From positions 1 to 64,000 of the forward strand of contig NZ_ML136879.1 in NCBI RefSeq assembly GCF_004009905.1: a stretch of DNA of 64,000 nt, in the 5' to 3' direction. Below the pieces are notes generated by a model, which made no database searches, had not been told where the DNA came from, and saw only the letters and a program-made list of their open reading frames with translations. This DNA is from Lactobacillus xujianguonis. Lineage in GTDB: Bacteria > Bacillota > Bacilli > Lactobacillales > Lactobacillaceae. Positions 57,812-64,000 of the stretch are shown one piece after another. The translations under genes were made by a program, and so were the position numbers. Each line of letters begins with the position of its first letter. Positions within the stretch are counted from its first letter, which is position 1.

Positions 57812-58861
57812 ATGGTAGAAGAAAATAATCAAAATAAAGTCCAGCACCATCGACGTCACCATCATAAACATCATCACCGAAATAAATTTTGGCGGATCTT
57901 TTGGATTGTGATTGCAGTTATAGTCGTTGCTGGAATTTTTGTTTGCGGCATGATTTATAAAAATCTCCGCGATACTACCGACAACATGTATACCCCGGTT
58001 GCTAAGCAAACAAAGAGTAACCGTGGTCGTAATTTAGATAATTTATTGAACGAAAAAAAGCCAATTAACATTTTATTATTAGGGGTAGATACAGGCGCAA
58101 TGGGCCGTCGCTGGAAAGGGAGAACTGACACAATGATGATGTTGGCAATTAATCCTAAGGATAATACCACGACCATTGTGTCGGTTCCACGTGATTCAGC
58201 TGTAATTTTCCCAGATTTTAAATCATATGGTGTAACTAAGATCAATTCGGCGTACACTCTTGGCGGCGTCAGTGAGACTATTAAGACGCTTGATAAGTAT
58301 TATAGTGTTCCAATTGATGGCTACATTATGATCAACATGGGTGGTCTTGAGAAGGCAATTAATCAAGTTGGAGGAATTGATGTAACTTCGCCATTAACCT
58401 TTGATAACATGGGGCATCACTTCGTTGCAGGCAGGACCTATCACTTAGATGGACGAGGTGCTTTAGCATTTGCTCAACTTCGTCATGGAGATCCTCGGCA
58501 AGATTATGGCCGTCAAGATCGTGATCGGCGTGTAGTAATGGCTCTTCTTAAGAAGTCTGTTTCACCAGCCACCCTTCTTAATTCGAAGTTCTTAACTTCG
58601 ATTTCTAACGAAATGCAAACTGACTTGACTATGAATCAAATGTACAAGATTGGAATGGATTATCGTAGAGCTACTAATCAAGTTAGTCCTGATCATGCAC
58701 AGGGTGTAAGTAAGATGACCAACAACGTTAAGTTTGGCAATATGGAAATTGAAGTAATTAGTAGGCGAGAGCGTCAACGTGTATCTGATAAGTTAAGACA
58801 AGCCCTTGAAGTGCCCAAGACTACTGTGATCAAAGACGATTCTGGCTACAATATGAATTAG
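57812..58861 (+). CDS. epsA: LCP-family protein opening the exopolysaccharide locus
   Basis: A 349-residue LytR-CpsA-Psr protein. A His-rich, basic cytoplasmic N-terminus (HHRRHHHKHHHRNK) precedes one helix (IFWIVIAVIVVAGIFVCGMI) and the LCP domain: NILLLGVDTGAMGRR, RTDTMMMLAINP, VSVPRDSAVIF and QLRHGDPRQDYGRQDRDRRV. As first gene of the locus it probably attaches the finished polymer to the wall; older annotations call it a transcriptional attenuator. The His cluster may bind metal, which is speculative. Confidence 0.92.
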   Translation: MVEENNQNKVQHHRRHHHKHHHRNKFWRIFWIVIAVIVVAGIFVCGMIYKNLRDTTDNMYTPVAKQTKSNRGRNLDNLLNEKKPINILLLGVDTGAMGRRWKGRTDTMMMLAINPKDNTTTIVSVPRDSAVIFPDFKSYGVTKINSAYTLGGVSETIKTLDKYYSVPIDGYIMINMGGLEKAINQVGGIDVTSPLTFDNMGHHFVAGRTYHLDGRGALAFAQLRHGDPRQDYGRQDRDRRVVMALLKKSVSPATLLNSKFLTSISNEMQTDLTMNQMYKIGMDYRRATNQVSPDHAQGVSKMTNNVKFGNMEIEVISRRERQRVSDKLRQALEVPKTTVIKDDSGYNMN

Positions 58862-58872
58862 GAAGAGTATTA

Positions 58873-59745
58873 ATGGAAAAACAAGAAAATAATACGAATA
58901 CGATCGATTTAATACAACTTTTGAGAATCTGCCGCAAACATATTTGGGCATTGATTATTTGGAGTGTTGGGTTAGCAGCTGTAGGGTTTGCTGTTTCAAA
59001 TTTTATTATGCCAGCTAAGTACACTTCGTCTGCTCAATTATTAGTTAACCAAAAGGCAAACAAGAATGACCCTAATGCGGCTTATACAACGCAGCAAGCT
59101 AATATGCAATTAGTTACCACATATAAGGATATTGTAACTAGCCATGTCATTTTGAAGGAAGCTTCTGATCGATTAGCTAATCCAGTTGTAGTAGTTAAAA
59201 AAGCGCAGCCAGCCAAATATCGCTACACTAATGACGGCCGTAGAAGATTAGTGAGAGCTGCTCAGCCTGCTATTGTTGAAAGAAGTGGTAGATCATATAT
59301 TGTATCTCCAGGCCAATTGGCTAAGCAGGTTTCTGTTTCAACCCAGCAACAATCACAGGTATTCTCAATTAGTGCAACAACTAATACGCCTGACAAGGCA
59401 ATGGTTGAAGCTAACGCAGTTGCTAGAGTATTTAGAGATAGAATTCCAAGCATTATGAATGTTAACAATGTGACGATTGTAGCTCCTGCTACAACTGGTG
59501 TACAATCATCGCCTAACGTTAAATTATTTACTTTAGCAGGATTTATTCTTGGTTTAGTATTATCATTTGCTGTAATTTTGATTCGGGAAATGGCAGATAC
59601 TACTGTTCGGGACGATGAATTTTTGGAAAAAGAGATTGGCTTAATCAATTTAGGGCAAATTGTTCACTTCCACGTAGCTTCATCATTCAAAATTGCTAAA
59701 AATAAAGATAAGGAAAAGCCTGCCCGCAAGAGACGTAGGGTTTAG
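58873..59745 (+). CDS. epsB: Wzz-like chain-length regulator/kinase adaptor
   Basis: A 290-residue membrane protein with two helices (IWALIIWSVGLAAVGFAVSN and LFTLAGFILGLVLSFAVILI) around an extracellular Wzz domain. In Gram-positive bacteria this adaptor activates the cytoplasmic BY-kinase encoded next. A basic loop of about 35 residues (VVKKAQPAKYRYTNDGRRRL) interrupts the usual Wzz domain and is unusual. The ribosome-binding site is GGAAGAG. It is 14 bases upstream of the kinase gene. Confidence 0.92.
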   Translation: MEKQENNTNTIDLIQLLRICRKHIWALIIWSVGLAAVGFAVSNFIMPAKYTSSAQLLVNQKANKNDPNAAYTTQQANMQLVTTYKDIVTSHVILKEASDRLANPVVVVKKAQPAKYRYTNDGRRRLVRAAQPAIVERSGRSYIVSPGQLAKQVSVSTQQQSQVFSISATTNTPDKAMVEANAVARVFRDRIPSIMNVNNVTIVAPATTGVQSSPNVKLFTLAGFILGLVLSFAVILIREMADTTVRDDEFLEKEIGLINLGQIVHFHVASSFKIAKNKDKEKPARKRRRV

Positions 59746-59759
59746 GAGAGGAGAAGCAC

Positions 59760-60551
59760 ATGGCATTATTTAGAAAAAAGCGTGGTACTACTGAAACCAT
59801 GAAAAAAGGTGCTAAATTGATCACTGTGGCTGATCCTCAAAGCCCTGTTTCGGAGCAATTTAGAACTGTCAGAACTAACATTAATTTTATGGCTGTTGAC
59901 CATGATATTAAGACACTCGCATTTACTTCTGCCAATGTTAGTGAAGGTAAGTCAACTGTTACTGCAAATGTTGCGATTACCTATGCGCAATCTGGTGTTA
60001 AGACTTTGCTGATTGATGGCGATCTTCGTCGACCAACTTTGCATAGTACTTTCAATGTTCGCAACAATCGTGGGCTTACTACTGTGCTAACTTCTGAATC
60101 TAAGGAAATCAACTTGGAAGATATTATTGAAGAAAGTGGAATTGAAAATCTTTCCATTCTTACTTCTGGACCAATTCCGCCAAACCCAGCTGAATTAATT
60201 GGCTCACATCGCATGAGAACTTTCATTGATTTAGTTAAAACACATTACGACTTGGTAATCATCGACTTGGCTCCTGTTCTTGAAGTTTCTGATACACAAG
60301 AGTTAGCTAGTCATCTTGATGGGGTTGTACTTGTAGTTCGTCAAGCTAAAACCCAAAAGCCAGCTATTAAACGTGCTGTTGATATGCTCAAGTTTGCTAA
60401 AGTACGTATTTTAGGATATGTAATGAATGATATATCTTCTGAAAATGCTGGTTATGGCTATGGTTATGGCTATGGTTATGGCTATGGCTATGGTTATGGC
60501 TACGGTGAGACAAGTAATAAGAAAAGTTTACTTTCGAGGTTTAAGAAGTAA
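59760..60551 (+). CDS. epsC: BY-family tyrosine kinase with Gly-Tyr repeat tail
   Basis: A 263-residue bacterial tyrosine kinase. Walker A is SEGKSTVTANVA, Walker A' is TLLIDGDLRRP and Walker B is DLVIIDLAPVLE. The C-terminal tyrosine cluster, the autophosphorylation site, is a run of nine Gly-Tyr dipeptides (encoded 60450-60503), more regular than in most relatives. It probably controls polymer length with the Wzz-like partner and the PHP phosphatase. Its stop overlaps the phosphatase start by 1 base. Confidence 0.94.
   Translation: MALFRKKRGTTETMKKGAKLITVADPQSPVSEQFRTVRTNINFMAVDHDIKTLAFTSANVSEGKSTVTANVAITYAQSGVKTLLIDGDLRRPTLHSTFNVRNNRGLTTVLTSESKEINLEDIIEESGIENLSILTSGPIPPNPAELIGSHRMRTFIDLVKTHYDLVIIDLAPVLEVSDTQELASHLDGVVLVVRQAKTQKPAIKRAVDMLKFAKVRILGYVMNDISSENAGYGYGYGYGYGYGYGYGYGETSNKKSLLSRFKK
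60450..60503 (+). repeat. Hexanucleotide repeat encoding (Gly-Tyr)9
   Basis: Nine hexamers of GGTTAT or GGCTAT type (the last is GGCTAC) alternate mostly as a 12-base unit. Because each unit is six bases, gain or loss keeps the frame and changes only the number of tyrosines. Confidence 0.95.
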
Positions 60552-61321
60552 TGACTTTAGTTGATATTCACTGTCATATTTTGCCGGGAATTGATGATGG
60601 TTCAAAAGACTGGCAAACATCGATAAAATTGGCGCAAGATGCTGTAGCAGATGGAATAACTCATGCTGTAGTCACACCGCATACTTTGAATGGTCGCTAC
60701 CTTAACCATAAAGACGATGTTATTTATCTCACTGAGAATTTCCAAGAAATGCTTGATGATGCCAATATTCCATTAACCATTTTTCCAGGACAAGAAGTAC
60801 GGATTTCGGGTGATTTACCTAAGGCATTAGATGAAGATGACATTCTCTTTTTAGATGAAGATGGACAATATATGTTGTTGGAATTTCCGAGTGATGATGT
60901 TCCGGCTTATGCTAAGGAGATGATCTTTAGTATTATGCGTCGAGGGATTACGCCAATTATTGTTCATCCAGAACGAAATAGTCGGATATTAAAGGAGCCA
61001 ACTATCTTGCAGGGCTTGATTGAGCAGGGATGCTTAGTACAAATTACCGCCAGTTCATATGTTGGCAGTTTTGGTAAAGAAATAGAGGAAATGAGCAGAA
61101 GATTTATTGAAGCAGGACAATGTGCTTGCTTTGCATCGGATGCACATGATTTGCCAAAGCGTCAATATGAATATAGTGAAGCATTACAAAAATTGAGCAA
61201 TGAATTTGGGAGTGTCAAGGCTCAAGAATTTCGTGATAATGCGCAGGCAATTGTTAATGGTGACAATGTACAACTTGATTGGCGGCCATTAAAGAAAAAG
61301 AAGAAGTTTTGGTTGTTTTAG
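60551..61321 (+). CDS. epsD: PHP-family protein tyrosine phosphatase
   Basis: A 256-residue metal-dependent phosphatase of the CpsB/YwqE type. Metal ligands are in DIHCHILPGIDDGS, VVTPHTLNGR, FPGQEVRIS, IIVHPERNSRI and FASDAHDLPKR. It dephosphorylates the tyrosine kinase encoded upstream. Length is normal. A basic end KKKKKFWLF finishes the protein. Confidence 0.95.
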   Translation: MTLVDIHCHILPGIDDGSKDWQTSIKLAQDAVADGITHAVVTPHTLNGRYLNHKDDVIYLTENFQEMLDDANIPLTIFPGQEVRISGDLPKALDEDDILFLDEDGQYMLLEFPSDDVPAYAKEMIFSIMRRGITPIIVHPERNSRILKEPTILQGLIEQGCLVQITASSYVGSFGKEIEEMSRRFIEAGQCACFASDAHDLPKRQYEYSEALQKLSNEFGSVKAQEFRDNAQAIVNGDNVQLDWRPLKKKKKFWLF

Positions 61322-61373
61322 GAGTAAAATAATACAACCGATATATGGGAAAAACTTATGATGGAGTAGTAGA

Positions 61374-62024
61374 ATGATTGATAAAGAATTAAATGAGAAT
61401 ATTAATACTCATTGTGTATATTCTTTTTTTAAAAGAATTACAGATGTAGTTATTAGTTCTATTGCGCTAATAGTATTGTCTCCACTTATTCTAATTTTAT
61501 CAATTATAATATTTTTTCAAGATGGGCATAATCCTTTTTATAAGCAAGTAAGAATTGGAAAAGATGGCCAACCTTTTGGGATGTTTAAGTTTAGGTCAAT
61601 GGTTTATCAAGCAGATAAAATTTTGCAAAGTAATCCTAAATTATATAAAAAATATGTAGATAATGGCTTTAAATTGCCTGAAGGTGAAGATCCTAGAATT
61701 ACTAAAATTGGAGCTTTTATTAGAAAAACGTCGTTAGATGAGATACCTCAATTTTTAAATATCATATTGGGGGAAATGACCTTAGTAGGACCACGTCCTA
61801 TTATAAAAAAAGAAATGGTTGAATATGGTAATAGAATTAATGAGTTCTTATCAGTGAAACCAGGCGCATTAGGTTTGTGGCAAGCAAGTGGCCGCGCTAA
61901 TATTGGTTATCCAGAACGTTGTGATATTGAATTGCGCTATATTGAACATGCTTCTTTTTGGTATGACACCAAGATTTTCTTTGCATGTTGCATAAGTATT
62001 TTAAAGAAAGACGGAGCTTTTTAA
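61374..62024 (+). CDS. epsE: Undecaprenyl-phosphate sugar phosphotransferase (priming enzyme)
   Basis: A 216-residue polyprenol-phosphate hexose-1-phosphate transferase that begins the repeat unit. One N-terminal helix (ITDVVISSIALIVLSPLILI) is followed by the catalytic core: KFRSMV, DPRITKIGAFIRKTSLDEIPQF, MTLVGPRPI and LSVKPGALGLWQASGR. Short form without the large N-terminal part. The DNA from here on is clearly more AT-rich than the upstream eps genes, typical of the strain-variable part of such loci. Confidence 0.94.
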   Translation: MIDKELNENINTHCVYSFFKRITDVVISSIALIVLSPLILILSIIIFFQDGHNPFYKQVRIGKDGQPFGMFKFRSMVYQADKILQSNPKLYKKYVDNGFKLPEGEDPRITKIGAFIRKTSLDEIPQFLNIILGEMTLVGPRPIIKKEMVEYGNRINEFLSVKPGALGLWQASGRANIGYPERCDIELRYIEHASFWYDTKIFFACCISILKKDGAF

Positions 62025-62047
62025 GAATTTCCTATTTGGAAGGTTAA

Positions 62048-62833
62048 GTGATTAAGATAAAAACTGTAATAATGATTGCTGCGCATAAAAGATTTCCAAT
62101 GCCTAAATCTGAGGGGTATTTACCAGTACTAGTTGGAGCAATTAAAAATTATAAGCCCGGAATAGAATATCAAAGAGATGACGAGGGTGAAAACATCTCA
62201 TCTAAAAATCCAAATTACAATGAACTTACTGCTGTTTATTGGGCTTGGAAAAATTTAAAAGATGTTGGTGCGATTGGATTAGTTCATTATCGTCGTCTCT
62301 TTTTTGATTCTAAACCGTATAAGTTAAATAATGTCATTAGCATTGATAAAGTTGAAAAATTACTATCAAAGTATGATGTAATTCTTCCTAAGAAACGGAA
62401 TTATTACATTGAAAGTAACTATTCACATTATATACACGCTCATTATCAAGAGCCACTAGATAAAACGCGTGACGTAATTAAAGCTGACTATCCCCAATAC
62501 TTAGTTAAATATGATCAAGTAATGAAAAGACGAAAAGCTCATATGTTTAATATGTTTATTATGAAGCGGGATGTTTTTGAGTCGTATTGCAGTTTCATGT
62601 TTGGAGTACTAGGTAAATTAGAACAGCAAGTTGATCTAACAGGGTATTCAGTTCAAGAGCAGAGAGTCTATGGTTATATTTCAGAACTCTTGATGGATGT
62701 TTGGCTTGAAACTAATGCCTTTAAGTACACTGAACTTAAGTGGGGGCAATTAGGCGGTAAGAATAATGTTAAGAAAGCTATTTCTCTTGTTAAAAGAAAA
62801 ATAGGGATTAAGACGAAGACGCATTTTAAATAA
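62048..62833 (+). CDS. DUF4422 glycosyltransferase-like protein
   Basis: A 261-residue protein of the DUF4422 family: KTVIMIAAHKRFPMPKSEGY, NPNYNELTAVYWAWKN and GLVHYRRLFFD are its signature blocks. The family is found in polysaccharide clusters and is thought to transfer a hexose. The start is GTG 62048, preceded by GGAAGG. AT-rich with rare codons relative to the core genes. Confidence 0.88.
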   Translation: MIKIKTVIMIAAHKRFPMPKSEGYLPVLVGAIKNYKPGIEYQRDDEGENISSKNPNYNELTAVYWAWKNLKDVGAIGLVHYRRLFFDSKPYKLNNVISIDKVEKLLSKYDVILPKKRNYYIESNYSHYIHAHYQEPLDKTRDVIKADYPQYLVKYDQVMKRRKAHMFNMFIMKRDVFESYCSFMFGVLGKLEQQVDLTGYSVQEQRVYGYISELLMDVWLETNAFKYTELKWGQLGGKNNVKKAISLVKRKIGIKTKTHFK

Positions 62834-62836
62834 ACT

Positions 62837-63835
62837 ATGAAAAAAAATAGTACAGAACCAGTAATTTCCATTATTATTCCGATATACAATGTAGAAAAAT
62901 ACTTGAAAAGATGCTTAGATTCAGTAGAAAAACAAATTTATACTAATCTTGAAATTATTTTGATCAACGATGGCTCTACCGATGATTCTCTTGTAATCGC
63001 AGAAGAATATGCTAAAAAAGATAGTAGAATCAAAATCTTCTCGGAAACAAATCATGGTTTGTCGGCAGCCAGAAATCTGGGATTAAAACATGTTACAGGC
63101 GAATATATAACTTTTATAGATTCTGATGATTATGTTTCAAATGATTATGTTTCATATTTGTATAGTTTGTTAGAAAAGAGCAATTTTACTGCGTCTATGT
63201 CAATTTGTTCTTTGATGAATGTTTATGAAGATAGCGGAAAAGAAATAAATACTGGAAACAATAAAGAATATACTTTGCCTGGTAAAGAATGTATCAAAAT
63301 GATGTGTTATCACGATTTGGTTGATACGTGTGCTTATGCTAAATTAGGCTCAAAAGAGTTATATAACGATTTTGAATTTCCTGAAGGAAAAGTGTTTGAG
63401 GATATTGGGACTACTTATCAATTATTTGAAAAAGCGAATAAGGTTGAGTGTGGTTTTAAACCTAAATATTTTTATAATATCAGAAGTAATTCTATTACTA
63501 CCCAAAAATTTACTACCCAAAAGTTAGACTTATTGGAAATGACCGATAAAATGGCAGATGATGTAGTTCAAAAATATCCAGATCTTAAAAAAGCAGTATT
63601 GCGTAGACGTATTTATGCTAGATTCAGTACTTTAAATCAAACATTTACAAGTAAAGGTACAGTTAAGATTAAAGAGATAAGAAATGAATTAATTAAATTT
63701 ATTCAAAAGAATCATAAAGAACTTTTTTTTGATAAGAATGTACCTAAAAGGGATAAGGTTGCATATTTAAGTTTATGTATGGGGTTCAACTTTTATAAAA
63801 GTAGTTGGAACTTGTATAGCAAAATTGTAAAATAG
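62837..63835 (+). CDS. Family 2 glycosyltransferase
   Basis: A 332-residue GT-A enzyme. The N-terminal VISIIIPIYNVEKYLKRCLD, INDGSTDDS and FIDSDDYVS (DxD) motifs bind the nucleotide sugar. The C-terminal 200 residues are less conserved and set specificity, which cannot be predicted. It starts 3 bases after the DUF4422 gene. Confidence 0.92.
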   Translation: MKKNSTEPVISIIIPIYNVEKYLKRCLDSVEKQIYTNLEIILINDGSTDDSLVIAEEYAKKDSRIKIFSETNHGLSAARNLGLKHVTGEYITFIDSDDYVSNDYVSYLYSLLEKSNFTASMSICSLMNVYEDSGKEINTGNNKEYTLPGKECIKMMCYHDLVDTCAYAKLGSKELYNDFEFPEGKVFEDIGTTYQLFEKANKVECGFKPKYFYNIRSNSITTQKFTTQKLDLLEMTDKMADDVVQKYPDLKKAVLRRRIYARFSTLNQTFTSKGTVKIKEIRNELIKFIQKNHKELFFDKNVPKRDKVAYLSLCMGFNFYKSSWNLYSKIVK

Positions 63836-63847
63836 AGGGATTTTATA

Positions 63848-64000
63848 ATGAAGATTGCTTTAGTATTGGACGGCTTACAAGTTGGAGGAGTAGAACGAGT
63901 ATGTTTAGACTACTGTAAATTATTATTAGATTTAGACTATCAAGTAACCATCTTCAATTTAAGACCCAATTTTAACGCGTTAGAAAAAGAAGTCCCTGAA
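63848..64000 (+). CDS. Family 4 glycosyltransferase, 5' part (cut by window edge)
   Basis: The first 51 codons are present and the frame runs off the window. MKIALVLDGLQVGGVERVC is the N-terminal Rossmann glycine-loop signature of GT4 enzymes (GGVER). GAGGGAT precedes the ATG. Sugar specificity unknown. Confidence 0.75.
   Translation, partial: MKIALVLDGLQVGGVERVCLDYCKLLLDLDYQVTIFNLRPNFNALEKEVPE

Noticed and set aside
60450-60503. ON/OFF phase variation by the kinase repeat
   Set aside because: The unit is six bases, so slippage cannot shift the frame; only tyrosine number would change.
1-64000. CRISPR array, rRNA or tRNA genes
   Set aside because: No regularly spaced direct repeats with unique spacers and no recognisable rRNA or cloverleaf sequence were seen on reading; a dedicated tRNA scan was not possible.

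Overview
The window is a low-GC Gram-positive chromosome segment, best explained as a Lactobacillus of the acidophilus/gasseri/crispatus type (species not determinable here). The evidence is a YSIRK/LPQTG surface protein with MBG and Mub-type repeats, PepF, lactate oxidase with lactate permease, a cydABCD operon with only part of menaquinone synthesis, tandem NlpC/P60 hydrolases, and an epsABCDE-type exopolysaccharide locus starting near 57.8 kb. No rRNA, tRNA or CRISPR array was seen.

Layout. 0-4 kb is an insertion-sequence graveyard: the end of an IS110-like element, a DUF234-type ATPase gene that lost its N-terminus and was then split by an intact IS4-family element (9-bp target duplication, perfect in-frame reconstruction), and a decayed IS982-like element lying between a promoter and the next gene. 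4-9.8 kb is a giant cell-wall-anchored adhesin gene with a one-base frameshift. 10-17 kb holds an AAA/DUF4143 ATPase preceded by 23-bp tandem repeats, an ABC-2 exporter operon with XRE and DUF3278 genes, a DUF2975/XRE pair and small membrane proteins. 17-20.7 kb is a fructose operon (DeoR regulator, 1-phosphofructokinase, PTS EIIABC). 20.7-23.8 kb has a candidate small RNA, an ArsR-type regulator with a near-complete SmtB/CzrA alpha-5 metal site, and a Zn/Mn ABC importer. 24-27 kb is lactate permease plus lactate oxidase, each with a cre-like site. 27-31.7 kb holds a secreted protein, PepF, an LCP enzyme and a DUF554 protein. 32-40.6 kb is a respiratory block: cydABCD, menG, a polyprenyl synthase and menA. 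With the lactate genes it suggests conditional respiration using heme and a quinone precursor taken from outside.

40.7-43.9 kb is ordinary (membrane protein, ABC-F ATPase, ThrE-type exporter). 43.9-46.1 kb is an accessory island and the most unusual stretch: a promoter-to-terminator RNA candidate, a Fic enzyme flanked on both sides by four-half-site repeat arrays, and then a tandemly repeated structured RNA with a compensatory base change, its own promoter and a terminator, directly followed by a homopolymer-frameshifted gene resembling PBECR4 nucleases. This resembles the plan of a type III toxin-antitoxin locus but with an unrelated toxin fold.

46.2-57.6 kb has a C39-like peptidase, a lysine-tailed protein, an NrdI-NrdF-like pair whose NrdF has lost four of six metal ligands and the C-terminal docking tail, a polysaccharide polymerase/ligase, a guanylate-kinase-like protein, three NlpC/P60 paralogues each with a WalR-type direct repeat upstream of the -10 box, a CAP-domain protein and HflX. 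57.8 kb to the end is the exopolysaccharide locus: LCP, Wzz-like adaptor, BY-kinase with a (Gly-Tyr)9 tail encoded by a hexanucleotide repeat, PHP phosphatase, priming transferase, then AT-richer glycosyltransferase genes cut by the window edge.
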